Positions 35,914-46,515 of a stretch of 64,000 nucleotides of DNA are shown here, in pieces (within the stretch, counting starts at the first letter, position 1; each line of letters opens with the position of its first letter). The stretch comes from Vibrio lentus. GTDB taxonomy: Bacteria > Pseudomonadota > Gammaproteobacteria > Enterobacterales > Vibrionaceae. The position numbers and the translations under genes were made by a program. The stretch is from assembly GCF_002875945.1 (NCBI RefSeq), contig NZ_MCZK01000160.1:1-64000 (forward strand), in the 5' to 3' direction. The notes under the pieces were generated by a model. That model worked only from the letters and a program-made list of their open reading frames with translations. It did not search any database and was not told the origin of the DNA.

Positions 35914-36822
35914 TTAACTTTCTGGGCTAAGGTTGTTTTTCTTCTTGCCCCATTTGATCTGCTGGATAACAAGGCCAGCAATAATCAGCATCAAGCCAAA
36001 CAGTGTTGCCGGGTGAATCTCTTCGCCAATAATGGTTGAAAGTAGCATTAGCGAGATAAACGGTGAGGCGAAAATTAGGTTGCTGATGCGTGCCGTATTG
36101 TTGGTTAACTTGAGTGCTGATAGCCACAAGACAAAGGTAATGCCCATCTCGAACAGGCCGACATAAGTCACGGCCATCCAACCTTTCGCTGTGATTTGGC
36201 TAAAACTCTCGCCTTCGTAAATGGTTAAACCAATCGCGAATGGCAGTGCCACTAAGAACCCAAGTAATACACCCACCACAGGGTCTGCTTTATTTTTGGT
36301 ATTGAGAATCCAGTAGCCCGCCCACAGTAGCGTTGAAAGCAGAGCCAAGGCCACACCGAGTGGGCTATCGAACTGCATGCCTAACACATCACCTTTGGTG
36401 GCAATAACTACCACACCTGCATAGCTGAAGGTACACGCCACCCAATCTTGTTTACGAATCTTTTGTCCTAGAAACACCGCCGCCATAAGAGTCAGCGTGA
36501 TCGCCCAGCTGTAGTTGATGGCTTGTGCTTGAGAAGCGGGCAGTAGGTCGTAGGCTTTGAATAGAATCAGGTAATAGGCTAGAGGATTCACCAAACCAAG
36601 CAGTAAGTAATACCAAGGGTTTGAAAGAAACGTGGTACTCAGTTGAGAGAGCTTACCTTGAAACGCGCAAACGGCGATCAGCGCAATCGACGACACAATG
36701 CTGGCGATGGTCAGCATTTGAATCGGTGAAAACTCAGCAAGGGTCAGCTTAAAAGCAGTAGCGACTGTTGACCACAGCAATACCGCAGCAAGGCCAAAGC
36801 CCAAGGCACGACGTTCGTTCAT
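35914..36822 (-). CDS. EamA/DMT-family transporter
   Basis: A 302-residue inner-membrane transporter with two EamA repeats of five TM segments each (LGFGLAAVLLWSTVATAFKL at the start; second repeat from about residue 150, GVALALLSTLLWAGYWIL) and a basic tail IQQIKWGKKKNN. Unlike the EamA gene at 31.9 kb it is full length. It is a single gene, convergent with yhiN and divergent from rmuC. Substrate unknown. Confidence 0.9.
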   Translation of the reverse strand: MNERRALGFGLAAVLLWSTVATAFKLTLAEFSPIQMLTIASIVSSIALIAVCAFQGKLSQLSTTFLSNPWYYLLLGLVNPLAYYLILFKAYDLLPASQAQAINYSWAITLTLMAAVFLGQKIRKQDWVACTFSYAGVVVIATKGDVLGMQFDSPLGVALALLSTLLWAGYWILNTKNKADPVVGVLLGFLVALPFAIGLTIYEGESFSQITAKGWMAVTYVGLFEMGITFVLWLSALKLTNNTARISNLIFASPFISLMLLSTIIGEEIHPATLFGLMLIIAGLVIQQIKWGKKKNNLSPES

Positions 36823-36960
36823 AGCAACTCATTCTAATTTGATGGGACAGAATACGGAGCGCCTAGTCTATCTGTCGAATTTTAATACGGCAAACTGGAC
36901 ATTTATCCAGTATCAAAATACCATTTAATGAGTTATCTCCAATTAGGCTAAATCATTATC

Positions 36961-38493
36961 ATGCAATGGATTATCGAACATCAGGCAACGCTTATTGCTG
37001 CTATTTCCGGCGCGCTCGTCAGCGGCGGAGTGGTGGGCTGGTGGATCAAACAGAAGTTCTCTTTTCAGCAGCGACTTCTTGAACAGCAACTAGAGTCCGA
37101 CCGTTTGCTGCATGAGTCACAACAATCTCAGCTCAAATCTTCACTTGCAGAGGCGCAACAAGAGCTCAATGAGTTGGATGATGATCGAGACAAAGCGGCA
37201 TTTGAACTTAAGCAGGCACATGGCAAGGTGATGGCTGCGATGGAGAAGCTGCGTTATTTTGAAGCCGTGAAGCAAGAGCGTCAGCAGTATGCCGATGATA
37301 TTAATGTTCTTAAGGAGCATAAGTCTGAGTTAGAAGCCGAGCTGCGCGAGCAAGAAGCTAGGCACGACCAAGAAAATCTCGCCAACAGTGAGAAACTGCA
37401 GCTGTTAGAGCAGGCTGAGTCCCGATTGAAGCAGCAGTTTGAACTGTTAGCGAATCAACTGTTTGAGAGCAAAACCGCCAAGGTTGATCAGCAGAACAAA
37501 CAGAGTCTCGAAGGTTTGTTGTCGCCGCTGCGAGAACAGTTAGAGGGCTTTAAGAAGCAGGTCAATGACAGCTTCAGTCAAGAAGCCAAAGAGCGTCACA
37601 CCTTAGTTCATGAGCTTAAAAACCTGCAGCGTCTCAATGAGAGCATGACGCGTGAAGCGGTTAACCTGACTCAGGCGTTAAAGGGTGACAACAAACAACA
37701 AGGCAATTGGGGCGAAGTGGTGCTAGCTCGTGTATTGGCGGACTCTGGCTTACGAGAAGGCCATGAATATCAAACTCAGGTGAACCTGCAAAACGATGCC
37801 GGCAAGCGTTACCAACCAGATGTGATAGTCCATTTACCACAAGATAAGCAGGTAGTGGTCGATTCGAAAATGGCTTTGGTGGCATTTGAGCGCTATTTCA
37901 ACGCTGAAACCGATCAACAACGCGACGCAGCACTGCGTGATCATTTGGCTTCACTGCGCGCGCATATTAAAGGCTTGAGTCAGAAGGATTATCATCAGCT
38001 CAAAGGTATACAGAGCCTTGATTATGTATTGATGTTTATTCCGGTAGAACCCGCGTTTCAAGTCGCGATTCAAGCTGACCCTAGCTTGGTCAAAGACGCG
38101 ATGGAACAAAACATTATCTTGGTCAGCCCTACGACCTTGCTGGTGGCACTGCGTACCATTGATAACCTGTGGCGTAACGAAAGACAGAACCAGAATGCAC
38201 AAATCATTGCAGAGCGCGCGAGCAAACTTTACGACAAGCTGCGCTTGTTTGTTGATGATATGGAAGGTCTGGGTAGCTCATTAGACAGAGCCAACCAAAG
38301 CTACCAAGGTGCCATGAATAAGCTGGTGACTGGGCGTGGTAACGTGATTCGTCAGGCAGAAAGCTTCAAGCAATTGGGTGTTGAGGTGAAGAAACCTATC
38401 TCGGTTGGCTTGGCGGAAATCGCTCAAAATGAGGCTTTTTCAGAAAATGCCTCCTTAGTAGAAAGACAACCCGCTGAGGATAAAGTAAACTAA
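36961..38493 (+). CDS. rmuC: DNA recombination protein RmuC
   Basis: A 510-residue protein with an N-terminal membrane anchor (ISGALVSGGVVGWWI), a long coiled coil (about 30-180), and the RmuC nuclease-like domain (about 220-470) with GDNKQQGNWGEVVLARVLA, DVIVHLPQDKQVVVDSKMAL and VLMFIPVEPAFQVAI. RmuC limits inversions and rearrangements between short repeats. It lies immediately upstream of ubiE, 50 nt before the ubiE start, and the two may be co-transcribed. Confidence 0.94.
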   Translation: MQWIIEHQATLIAAISGALVSGGVVGWWIKQKFSFQQRLLEQQLESDRLLHESQQSQLKSSLAEAQQELNELDDDRDKAAFELKQAHGKVMAAMEKLRYFEAVKQERQQYADDINVLKEHKSELEAELREQEARHDQENLANSEKLQLLEQAESRLKQQFELLANQLFESKTAKVDQQNKQSLEGLLSPLREQLEGFKKQVNDSFSQEAKERHTLVHELKNLQRLNESMTREAVNLTQALKGDNKQQGNWGEVVLARVLADSGLREGHEYQTQVNLQNDAGKRYQPDVIVHLPQDKQVVVDSKMALVAFERYFNAETDQQRDAALRDHLASLRAHIKGLSQKDYHQLKGIQSLDYVLMFIPVEPAFQVAIQADPSLVKDAMEQNIILVSPTTLLVALRTIDNLWRNERQNQNAQIIAERASKLYDKLRLFVDDMEGLGSSLDRANQSYQGAMNKLVTGRGNVIRQAESFKQLGVEVKKPISVGLAEIAQNEAFSENASLVERQPAEDKVN

Positions 38494-38543
38494 TCGGCCG
38501 CAGCGCCTCTAAATAGAGAGTGTACTGTCGACGAGAACTTACC

Positions 38544-39338
38544 ATGGTAGATAACAGCATTATGGACACAAGCGTGCAGACAAATTCAGCAGTAGAGTCA
38601 GAAACCACACACTTTGGTTTCGAAACAGTCGCGAAAGACCAGAAAGTCGCGAAAGTAGCAGAGGTATTTCACTCTGTAGCCGCTAAATACGACATCATGA
38701 ATGACTTAATGTCGGGTGGTGTTCACCGCTTGTGGAAGCGATTTACGATTGATTGCAGTGGCGTTCGCCCGGGTCAACGTATCCTAGATCTTGGTGGTGG
38801 TACTGGTGACCTGACTGCGAAATTCTCGCGCATCGTTGGTGAAAAAGGCCACGTGGTTCTTGCTGATATCAACAACTCAATGCTTAATGTTGGCCGCGAT
38901 AAACTGCGTGATAGCGGTATTGTTGGCAATGTACATTACGTGCAAGCTAATGCTGAAGAGCTGCCATTCCCAGACAACTACTTTGATTGCATTACCATCA
39001 GCTTCTGTCTGCGTAACGTAACCGATAAAGACCAAGCGCTGCGTTCAATGTACCGCGTGCTTAAGCCGGGTGGTCGTCTGTTGGTTCTTGAGTTTTCTAA
39101 GCCAGTGCTTGAGCCACTATCAAAGGTTTACGATGCATACTCTTTCCACCTATTGCCAAAAATGGGTGAGCTGATTGCTAACGATGCAGACAGCTATCGT
39201 TACCTTGCAGAATCAATCCGTATGCACCCTAACCAAGAAACCTTGGAAGGCATGATGCAAGAAGCGGGTTTTGAAAATACTAAATACTTCAACCTAACGG
39301 GCGGCATTGTTGCGCTGCACCGCGGTTACAAGTTCTAG
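38544..39338 (+). CDS. ubiE: UbiE C-methyltransferase for ubiquinone and menaquinone
   Basis: A 264-residue SAM-dependent enzyme that methylates demethylmenaquinone and the ubiquinone precursor. Signatures: [15 protein letters not shown]-like N-terminus, [23 protein letters not shown] motif [20 protein letters not shown], and [20 protein letters not shown]. The ATG at 38544 has GAG about 9 nt upstream; it is longer at the N-terminus than E. coli UbiE by a Ser/Thr-rich stretch, so the ATG at 38562 remains possible. First of ubiE-ubiJ-ubiB. Confidence 0.96.
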   Translation: MVDNSIMDTSVQTNSAVESETTHFGFETVAKDQKVAKVAEVFHSVAAKYDIMNDLMSGGVHRLWKRFTIDCSGVRPGQRILDLGGGTGDLTAKFSRIVGEKGHVVLADINNSMLNVGRDKLRDSGIVGNVHYVQANAEELPFPDNYFDCITISFCLRNVTDKDQALRSMYRVLKPGGRLLVLEFSKPVLEPLSKVYDAYSFHLLPKMGELIANDADSYRYLAESIRMHPNQETLEGMMQEAGFENTKYFNLTGGIVALHRGYKF

Positions 39339-39436
39339 TCGAACTTGGTAGCAGGCTCGTAGAGTGTGCTAAAAAATAAGAATAAAGATAGAACGGATAG
39401 GTTAACGCTTATCCGTTTTCAAAGGTAAGGACAGTC

Positions 39437-40042
39437 ATGCCATTTGATCCATTGGTCACCGCAGTTATTGAAACCTCTTTAAATACTTTCGTGAACGATG
39501 ATCCAGCTTTGGTTCGTCGTTTGTCTCGTTTAAAGGGGCAGATCATTCAAGTTAATTTGAAAGAGCTGAATAAAACTCTCACTTTCGTTTTTAGCCAACA
39601 AATCGATGTGTTGTCTGACTACGAAGGGCAGCCTGATTGCTACCTATCTTTGAATTTATCGGTACTGCCAGAATTGCGTGAGCAATCGAACATCACCAAA
39701 CTGATCAAGCAAGATAAGCTGATCTTAGAAGGTGATATTCAGCTGGCTCAGAAATTTGCTCAGCTAATGACAGACTGCAAGCCTGACTTGGAAGAGTGGC
39801 TATCGCGTGTGACTGGTGATGTAGTTGCGCATACCTTGGTACAAGGCGTTAAGAATGTCGGCGGCCTTGTGGCTAAGCAAGCGACTAAGCATCAAAACCA
39901 CCTCGCTCAGGTATTAACTGAAGAGTGGAAGGTTGCACCTGCGCCATTAGAAGTGGCACATTTTTGCGATCAGGTTGATGACGTGAAAAGCTCAGCTGCA
40001 CGTCTTGAAGCTAAATTGAACGCTCTGTTGGAGAAAGCATGA
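39437..40042 (+). CDS. ubiJ: Ubiquinone biosynthesis accessory factor UbiJ (SCP2 domain)
   Basis: A 201-residue protein with an N-terminal SCP2 lipid-binding domain (about 10-115) and a helical C-terminus ([11 protein letters not shown]). In E. coli UbiJ binds hydrophobic quinone precursors and scaffolds the Ubi complex with UbiK, whose gene is at 3.1 kb here. Its stop overlaps the ubiB start by 4 nt (ATGA), so translation of the two is coupled. Confidence 0.93.
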   Translation: MPFDPLVTAVIETSLNTFVNDDPALVRRLSRLKGQIIQVNLKELNKTLTFVFSQQIDVLSDYEGQPDCYLSLNLSVLPELREQSNITKLIKQDKLILEGDIQLAQKFAQLMTDCKPDLEEWLSRVTGDVVAHTLVQGVKNVGGLVAKQATKHQNHLAQVLTEEWKVAPAPLEVAHFCDQVDDVKSSAARLEAKLNALLEKA

Positions 40043-41673
40043 CCCCAACAGAACTGAAACGTCTTTATCATATTATCAAGGTACAGTTGGAATACGGCCT
40101 TGATGAATTGATGCCTGAGCACCAGTTGACCAAAGCCCCTTTGTTGGCGCGAAAGTCTCTGTTTTGGCTCAAGAATAAGCATCAAGATAAAGAATTAGGC
40201 CACCGCTTGCGTTTAGCGTTGCAAGAATTAGGGCCTGTTTGGATTAAGTTTGGTCAGATGATGTCAACGCGTCGCGACCTATTTCCTCCTCATATCGCTG
40301 ATCAGCTGGCGCTACTGCAAGACCAAGTGGCGCCATTTGATGGTCAATTGGCTAAGCGAGATATGGAAAAAGCCCTCGGTGGCAGCCTAGATAACTGGTT
40401 TACCGACTTTGATATCGAACCACTGGCTTCAGCTTCTATCGCTCAGGTGCATACTGCGAAACTCAAAGAGAGTGGTCGTGAGATTGTTCTGAAGGTAATT
40501 CGCCCTGATATTCGCCCGGTGATTGATGCAGATCTAAAACTGATGCACCGAATGGCGCGTATAGTCGCTAAGTCGCTTCCTGAAGCACGTCGTTTGAAAC
40601 CTGTTGAGGTGGTTCACGAGTACGAGAAAACGTTACTTGATGAACTAGACCTGCGCCGCGAGGCAGCGAATGCGATTCAACTACGACGTAATTTTGAAGG
40701 CAGCGAAGAACTGTATGTGCCAGAGGTTATCCCTGATTTAAGCAGTGAAACCTTAATGGTGTCAGAGCGAATTTATGGTATTCAAGTTTCAGATATTGAA
40801 ACGCTGAACGCCAACGGCACTAACATGAAATTGCTGGCTGAACGTGGTGTGACGGTATTCTTCACCCAAGTGTTCCGCGACAGCTTTTTCCATGCAGACA
40901 TGCACCCAGGCAACGTATTCGTTAACCCAGAAAATCCAGATAACCCGCAGTGGATTGGTTTGGATTGTGGCATTGTCGGCACGCTTAACAGCGAAGATAA
41001 GCGTTATTTAGCCGAAAACCTGCTGGCTTTCTTTAATCGAGATTACCGTAAGGTCGCCGAGCTTCACGTGGATTCGGGTTGGGTTCCACATGACACCAAC
41101 GTCAACGATTTCGAATTCGCGATTCGTATGGTGTGTGAGCCGATTTTTGCAAAACCACTTGGCGAGATCTCATTTGGCCATGTGTTGCTAAACTTATTTA
41201 ATACAGCAAGACGTTTCAACATGGAGGTTCAACCTCAGTTGGTGCTTCTGCAGAAGACCTTGTTGTATGTGGAAGGCCTAGGCCGCCAGTTGTATCCGCA
41301 ACTTGATTTGTGGGCAACGGCTAAACCTTTCCTTGAAACCTGGATGATGAATCAGGTGGGGCCGCAAGCTGTGATTAACGCAGTAAAAGAGCGTGCGCCA
41401 TTCTGGGCAGAGAAACTGCCAGAGCTGCCAGAGTTACTTTATGACAGCTTGCGCCAAGGTAAAGCGATGAACCACAGAATGGATCAGCTTTATCAAGGCT
41501 ATAGAGATAGTAAGCGTCAGCAAGCAACTGGAAAGTTTTTGTTTGGCGTTGGAGCAACTTTAGTCGTATGCTCCGCAATATTAGTTTCAAGCCCTTATGA
41601 GCAGCTATCTATGGGCTGTGGCATCGCAGGTGTCACATTTTGGCTGCTAAGTTGGCGAGCTTACCGTCGTTAG
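40039..41673 (+). CDS. ubiB: UbiB, atypical kinase-like ATPase for ubiquinone biosynthesis
   Basis: A 544-residue ABC1/COQ8-family protein. The family-specific KxGQ motif is in [20 protein letters not shown], the Ala-rich loop is [10 protein letters not shown], and the kinase-like catalytic stretch is [14 protein letters not shown] with LDCGIVGTL. Two C-terminal TM helices ([19 protein letters not shown] and [14 protein letters not shown]) anchor it in the inner membrane. It overlaps ubiJ by 4 nt and is followed by tatA after about 50 nt. Confidence 0.96.
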   Translation: MTPTELKRLYHIIKVQLEYGLDELMPEHQLTKAPLLARKSLFWLKNKHQDKELGHRLRLALQELGPVWIKFGQMMSTRRDLFPPHIADQLALLQDQVAPFDGQLAKRDMEKALGGSLDNWFTDFDIEPLASASIAQVHTAKLKESGREIVLKVIRPDIRPVIDADLKLMHRMARIVAKSLPEARRLKPVEVVHEYEKTLLDELDLRREAANAIQLRRNFEGSEELYVPEVIPDLSSETLMVSERIYGIQVSDIETLNANGTNMKLLAERGVTVFFTQVFRDSFFHADMHPGNVFVNPENPDNPQWIGLDCGIVGTLNSEDKRYLAENLLAFFNRDYRKVAELHVDSGWVPHDTNVNDFEFAIRMVCEPIFAKPLGEISFGHVLLNLFNTARRFNMEVQPQLVLLQKTLLYVEGLGRQLYPQLDLWATAKPFLETWMMNQVGPQAVINAVKERAPFWAEKLPELPELLYDSLRQGKAMNHRMDQLYQGYRDSKRQQATGKFLFGVGATLVVCSAILVSSPYEQLSMGCGIAGVTFWLLSWRAYRR

Positions 41674-41727
41674 ACAGTAGACTTCCTTAATATTTTTTAT
41701 GTGTAGACAGACCCGAGGACAATGACA

Positions 41728-41982
41728 ATGGGTGGTATCAGTATTTGGCAACTTCTAATCATTGCTGTAATTGTAATTTTGCTATTCGGAACGAAGAAGC
41801 TGCGCGGCATGGGCGGTGACTTAGGTTCAGCGGTTAAAGGCTTCAAAAAAGCAATGAGCGATGAAGATAAGCCTGCAGATAAGAAAGATGCAGACTTTGA
41901 ACCAAAGAATATTGAACAGCAGAAGAAAGAAGCTAGCGCTGAAACAACTGCTGAAACAAAGAAAGACAAAGAGCAGGCGTAA
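41728..41982 (+). CDS. tatA: Sec-independent translocase subunit TatA
   Basis: An 84-residue subunit that polymerises to form the Tat pore. A single N-terminal TM ([20 protein letters not shown]) is followed by the amphipathic helix [16 protein letters not shown] and a charged tail. The ATG at 41728 gives the E. coli start MGGISIWQ and has GAGG 9 nt upstream; the ATG at 41722 is only 3 nt from it. It starts tatABC. Confidence 0.96.
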   Translation: MGGISIWQLLIIAVIVILLFGTKKLRGMGGDLGSAVKGFKKAMSDEDKPADKKDADFEPKNIEQQKKEASAETTAETKKDKEQA

Positions 41983-41985
41983 ATC

Positions 41986-42393
41986 GTGTTTGATATCGGT
42001 TTTTGGGAACTGGTATTAATATCTGTCGTTGGGTTAGTGGTTTTAGGGCCTGAGCGTTTGCCCGTTGCAATTCGCAGTATCTCCAAGTTTGTTGGGCAAG
42101 CGAAAAGCATGGCAAATAGTGTGAAAGATGAACTTTCTCATGAGCTTAAGGTGCAAGAACTGCAAGAAAACCTACGCAAGGCGGAAAAAATGGGTATGGA
42201 AGATTTATCTCCAGACCTAAAAGCGTCAGTCGATGAACTCAAGCAGGCCGCTGCTGAAGTTCAACGTCCGTATGCTAAGCCTGAGTCTGATAAGCCAAGT
42301 GAGACTAAACCTAGTGTCACGGAAACTGTTGAATCTGAAACCATTCAGGTTAACAGCGAAGCTTCAGCACCGTCAGATAAGAAAGCCGAATAG
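41986..42393 (+). CDS. tatB: Twin-arginine translocase subunit TatB
   Basis: A 135-residue TatB with an N-terminal TM ([20 protein letters not shown]), the [17 protein letters not shown] amphipathic helix and a long acidic tail. It forms the substrate receptor with TatC. It begins with GTG, 3 nt after the tatA stop. It is separated from tatC by an unusual 148-nt gap with tandem repeats. Confidence 0.94.
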   Translation: MFDIGFWELVLISVVGLVVLGPERLPVAIRSISKFVGQAKSMANSVKDELSHELKVQELQENLRKAEKMGMEDLSPDLKASVDELKQAAAEVQRPYAKPESDKPSETKPSVTETVESETIQVNSEASAPSDKKAE

Positions 42394-42407
42394 TCTCGCA
42401 AGGAGGA

Positions 42408-42499
42408 GTCGCCGGATACTTGAGTCGTTCGATGTTTAAGTCGATAGCTATTCAAGTCGATATCTATTCAAGTGGATACCAATTCAACTGGATAGATAG
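42408..42499. repeat. Imperfect 16-bp tandem repeat between tatB and tatC, about five copies
   Basis: Units begin at 42408, 42424, 42440, 42456 and 42472, with a partial at 42488. The clearest are GTCGATAGCTATTCAA, GTCGATATCTATTCAA and GTGGATACCAATTCAA; the first two (GTCGCCGGATACTTGA, GTCGTTCGATGTTTAA) are more diverged. The array follows a perfect AAGGAGGAG Shine-Dalgarno (42400-42408) that has no ATG near it. Confidence 0.85.
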
Positions 42500-42541
42500 G
42501 TGCGCGGCTCCTTTTCGATCTTCCTGTTTAAGAGGTTTGAC

Positions 42542-43297
42542 ATGTCTTCGACTGAGCAGACACAGCCTTTAATTAGCCATCTTCTAGAACTGCGTAATCG
42601 CTTACTACGTGCGATTGTTGCGGTTCTGGTGGTGTTTGTTGGGCTAATTTATTTCGCTAATGATATTTATGAGTTCGTTTCTGCACCTTTGGTAGATCGC
42701 TTACCTGAAGGCGCGACGATGATCGCAACCGATGTTGCTTCGCCATTTTTCACACCTTTAAAACTGACCTTGATCGCGTCTATATTCCTCGCGGTTCCGT
42801 TCATTTTGTATCAGGTGTGGGCTTTTGTCGCTCCGGGTTTATACAAGCATGAGAAGCGCTTGATCATGCCGTTATTGGCTTCAAGTTCATTGCTGTTTTA
42901 CTGTGGTGTGGCGTTCGCTTACTTCATTGTATTCCCGTTGGTATTTGGCTTTTTTACCGCCATATCATTAGGAGGAGTAGAGTTCGCGACCGACATATCG
43001 AGTTACCTTGATTTTGTACTCGCGCTGTTCTTTGCCTTTGGTATTGCCTTTGAAGTGCCAGTTGCGATTATCTTGCTATGTTGGACGGGTGCAACGACAC
43101 CCAAAGAACTGGCAGAGAAACGTCCTTACATTGTTGTGGGTGCGTTTATTGTCGGCATGATGCTAACGCCGCCAGATATGATCTCGCAGACACTGTTGGC
43201 GATTCCAATGTGTATTCTGTTTGAGATTGGCCTGTTCTTCGCGCGTTTCTATGTGCGCAAACCAGATGCCGATGAAGAGGAAGAAACTGAATCTTAA
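42542..43297 (+). CDS. tatC: Twin-arginine translocase subunit TatC
   Basis: A 251-residue polytopic protein with six TM helices that binds twin-arginine signal peptides. Motifs: [17 protein letters not shown] at the N-terminus, [12 protein letters not shown], and [18 protein letters not shown]. The ATG at 42542 has AGAGG 6 nt upstream and gives the family start; the frame extends to 42500 without support. The gene ends before a very strong palindromic terminator. Confidence 0.96.
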   Translation: MSSTEQTQPLISHLLELRNRLLRAIVAVLVVFVGLIYFANDIYEFVSAPLVDRLPEGATMIATDVASPFFTPLKLTLIASIFLAVPFILYQVWAFVAPGLYKHEKRLIMPLLASSSLLFYCGVAFAYFIVFPLVFGFFTAISLGGVEFATDISSYLDFVLALFFAFGIAFEVPVAIILLCWTGATTPKELAEKRPYIVVGAFIVGMMLTPPDMISQTLLAIPMCILFEIGLFFARFYVRKPDADEEEETES

Positions 43298-43347
43298 TTC
43301 GCAAAGTGCTGTCAGAGCACAAGCGTTAGAGTCTTTCAGCAAAAATC

Positions 43348-43388
43348 ACATAATAAAAAAGCGGCCTTGGGCCGCTTTTTTATTATGT
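43348..43388. terminator. Bidirectional terminator between tatC and a convergent small gene
   Basis: A perfect 19-bp inverted repeat with loop TTG. The core is AAAAAAGCGGCC / GGCCGCTTTTTT, extended by matching ACATAAT / ATTATGT. It lies 5 nt past the stop of the small minus-strand gene. Confidence 0.95.
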
Positions 43389-43392
43389 CTGT

Positions 43393-43509
43393 TTATCGAA
43401 TCTTTAACTGATAGCCACAGTTCTGACATATATAGAGCTCTTTAATCCCTAATATTTTATGCCATAGGGTTCGATGTTGACGTTGTAAGTGTTGTGAGTG
43501 GTCACACAT
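43393..43509 (-). CDS. 38-residue small protein with a CxxC pair
   Basis: A short gene encoding a very basic peptide: MCDHSQHLQRQHRTLWHK at the start, then ILGIKELYICQNCGYQLKIR. Cys2, Cys28 and Cys31 with His residues suggest a tiny zinc-ribbon-like site. A perfect GGAGG lies 9 nt before the ATG, and the 19-bp palindromic terminator begins 5 nt after the stop, so this is a compact single-gene unit. I do not recognise the family. It lies between tatC and tatD but faces the same way as tatD. Confidence 0.78.
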   Translation of the reverse strand: MCDHSQHLQRQHRTLWHKILGIKELYICQNCGYQLKIR

Positions 43510-43612
43510 AATCAACTACCTCCATATGCAGGTGGTTGATAGTATACACATCACTTTGTTTTAACAAATAAATAGGCTATAAATTCATAAAATCAAGTTA
43601 TTAATAGTTTTA

Positions 43613-44374
43613 TCATAAATTAAACAATGACTTAGCATTGGTGGTGGTTATGGTTTCGACTTCTTCAAGGGTAATTCCACGCAGCTCAGCGATGCGTTTT
43701 GCGACCAATTCTGTGTACGCGGGCTCATTACGTTTACCTCGATTTGGCGCTGGCGCTAAATAAGGGCAGTCTGTTTCGAGAATGACGTAATTCATATCCA
43801 GATGTGGAATCACCTTATCCATCCCTGAATTCTTAAAGGTCGATACGCCACCTAAACCTAAGTGAAAGCCGAGCGCGTTGATCGCTTGAGCTTCCTCTAA
43901 GCTGCTGCCAAAACAATGGAACACACCACGTAAGCTGCCATCTTGTTCTTGGCGAAGCAGGGCAAGTGTCTCTTCAATAGAATCACGCGTGTGGATCACG
44001 ACAGGTAGGTCTAGATCTTTTGCCCACTGCAGTTGAGTCACAAACGCCATCTCTTGTTCGGCCTTAAAGGTTTTGTCCCAGTACAGGTCGATACCTATCT
44101 CACCCACGGCGATAAAATCATGCTTATCAAACCAAGCTTGAATGGTTTTCAGGGTCTGCTCGATATTCGCATCGACATAGCAAGGGTGTAAGCCCATCAT
44201 TGAACGACACACCTCAGGGAATTGTGCTTCCGTCGCTAACATGGGTTCGATAGATTCTAAATCGATGTTAGGTAATAGAATCGTATCAATACCTTGGGCA
44301 AGTGCGCGCTGCACCACCTGTTCGCGGTCTTCGTCGAATTCACTCGCGTAAATATGGGCATGGGTGTCGATCAT
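43613..44374 (-). CDS. tatD: TatD-family metal-dependent DNase
   Basis: A 253-residue TIM-barrel hydrolase. Metal ligands and motifs: DTHAHIYASEFDEDRE, GLHPCYVD, AVGEIGIDLYWD, VIHTRDSIEETL, GVFHCFGSSLEEA and LETDCPYLAPAPNRGKRNEP. E. coli TatD is a 3'-5' DNase linked to DNA repair and not required for Tat export despite the name. Here it is transcribed opposite to tatABC. Confidence 0.95.
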   Translation of the reverse strand: MIDTHAHIYASEFDEDREQVVQRALAQGIDTILLPNIDLESIEPMLATEAQFPEVCRSMMGLHPCYVDANIEQTLKTIQAWFDKHDFIAVGEIGIDLYWDKTFKAEQEMAFVTQLQWAKDLDLPVVIHTRDSIEETLALLRQEQDGSLRGVFHCFGSSLEEAQAINALGFHLGLGGVSTFKNSGMDKVIPHLDMNYVILETDCPYLAPAPNRGKRNEPAYTELVAKRIAELRGITLEEVETITTTNAKSLFNL

Positions 44375-44531
44375 TATTTTGTCCTGAAAGCGGTCTGTAC
44401 TGAGTTGTCATGAGTATACGGCAGTGTGAGGAGAAGGTCATTTTTTGCCATTTCTCCCTTTTTTTGAATGGGTTTTTCGCTTTACTGCTAGCGTCCTGAG
44501 CCATCAGTGATATGCTTTTGCCAGTATTTAG

Positions 44532-45626
<1,095 letters not shown>

Positions 45627-45654
45627 GTACGAACAAGCAAACCATATGATCACC

Positions 45655-45684
45655 AAAGGGTTGGCCGTTGTGCCAGCCCTTTTG
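45655..45684 (+). terminator. Terminator after hemB
   Basis: Stem AAAGGGTTGGC / GCCAGCCCTTT (one wobble) followed by TTGTTTT; it ends 21 nt before the GNAT start. Confidence 0.85.
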
Positions 45685-45704
45685 TTTTATGAGGATGAAA
45701 CAAT

Positions 45705-46139
45705 ATGTCTGTCATTGTGCGTGAAGGCTCATTAGAAGAGGTGGTTTCTGTTGTTGAACAGATTCCCGAGTTTGCCAAAAAAGAGAGTGTAGCGTCTTTA
45801 TCGGAGCGATTAGCGGGTAAAACAAGCCTGATCCTCGTTTCTGAAGAAGCCGGTGTGTTACTGGGCTTTAAGATCGGTTATGAATTGGATGAAAACACAT
45901 TTTATAGCTGGTTTGGCGGTGTTTCATCATTGGCAAGAAACAAGGGTGTGGCGCAAGCGCAACTTGATGTTCAAGAACTGTGGGCGAAGCAACAGGGCTA
46001 TCAACAGCTGAAAGTTAAATCTCGTAATCAGTTTCCAGCCATGCTGCGTTTGTTATTGAGAAACGGTTACCTAATTGAAAAATTAGAAGAAAAAGAAGAC
46101 ATTAATGCCCATAGAATTCATTTTTTGAAGCAAATTTGA
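45705..46139 (+). CDS. GNAT-family N-acetyltransferase
   Basis: A 144-residue acetyltransferase-like protein. The acetyl-CoA region is visible as YSWFGGVSSLARNKGVAQAQ (a variant of the R/Q-x-x-G-x-G/A loop), followed by LKVKSRNQFPAMLRLLLRNGY. The substrate is unknown. GAGGATG lies upstream of the ATG. The hemB-GNAT-ryhB-polA order agrees with my recollection of V. cholerae. Confidence 0.88.
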   Translation: MSVIVREGSLEEVVSVVEQIPEFAKKESVASLSERLAGKTSLILVSEEAGVLLGFKIGYELDENTFYSWFGGVSSLARNKGVAQAQLDVQELWAKQQGYQQLKVKSRNQFPAMLRLLLRNGYLIEKLEEKEDINAHRIHFLKQI

Positions 46140-46165
46140 GCACTGTTGTTAACGGTTTATAAATT

Positions 46166-46186
46166 AAATGAGATTTATTATCATTT
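46166..46186. promoter_or_regulatory. Candidate Fur box 1 upstream of ryhB
   Basis: AAATGA and TCATTT flank an AT-rich core (GATTTATTA), a palindrome of the Fur-box type. It lies just upstream of the predicted ryhB -35 element. Confidence 0.65.
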
Positions 46187-46191
46187 AAGTG

Positions 46192-46220
46192 TTGACTATT
46201 AAATGAGAATCATTATTATT
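46192..46220 (+). promoter_or_regulatory. ryhB promoter overlapped by Fur box 2
   Basis: -35 TTGACT (46192-46197), a 16-nt spacer and -10 TATTAT (46214-46219) predict a start near 46227. AAATGAGAATCATTATTATT (46201-46220) closely follows the Fur consensus and covers the spacer and -10, so Fur-Fe would block RNA polymerase. Confidence 0.8.
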
Positions 46221-46226
46221 AACTTC

Positions 46227-46447
46227 GTCTTAGGGAATGAGGAAATGTTCACAAGGATGTTAAGTACTCAAGTATCTACTTGGCTACCCAACAGAATTCT
46301 CGCGAACTTGTACTAAGTTCTTTTTGACACGACATTGCTCACATTGCTTCCAGTGTAATTTATAGCTTTTAGGTAAAGCTGTGATATTCAATTTGAATAG
46401 CTTTACCGGTTTTTGCTAGGCGACATCTTCGGGTGTCGCTTTTTTTA
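46227..46447 (+). ncRNA. ryhB: RyhB, Fur-repressed small RNA
   Basis: A small RNA of about 221 nt made in iron limitation; it pairs with and silences mRNAs of iron-using proteins through Hfq. The enterobacterial RyhB pairing core is present as GACATTGCTCACATTGCTTC at 46331-46350. It ends at a terminator, GCGACATC-TTCG-GGTGTCGC plus TTTTTTT (46420-46447). The length fits the long Vibrio form rather than the ~90-nt E. coli form. It lies between a GNAT gene and polA. The start is predicted from the promoter; the end is seen directly. Confidence 0.93.
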
Positions 46448-46515
46448 TATCTCAATTTCAACAAGATGCATATTTAGTGGCACGTATTTTTATGAATAAA
46501 ACGCCATCAGCATTC

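Noticed and set aside
42432-42572. 46-codon frame reading through the tatB-tatC repeats into tatC
   Set aside because: Its ATG is 24 nt from the nearest strong Shine-Dalgarno, and the frame is repeat-derived and overlaps tatC in another frame.
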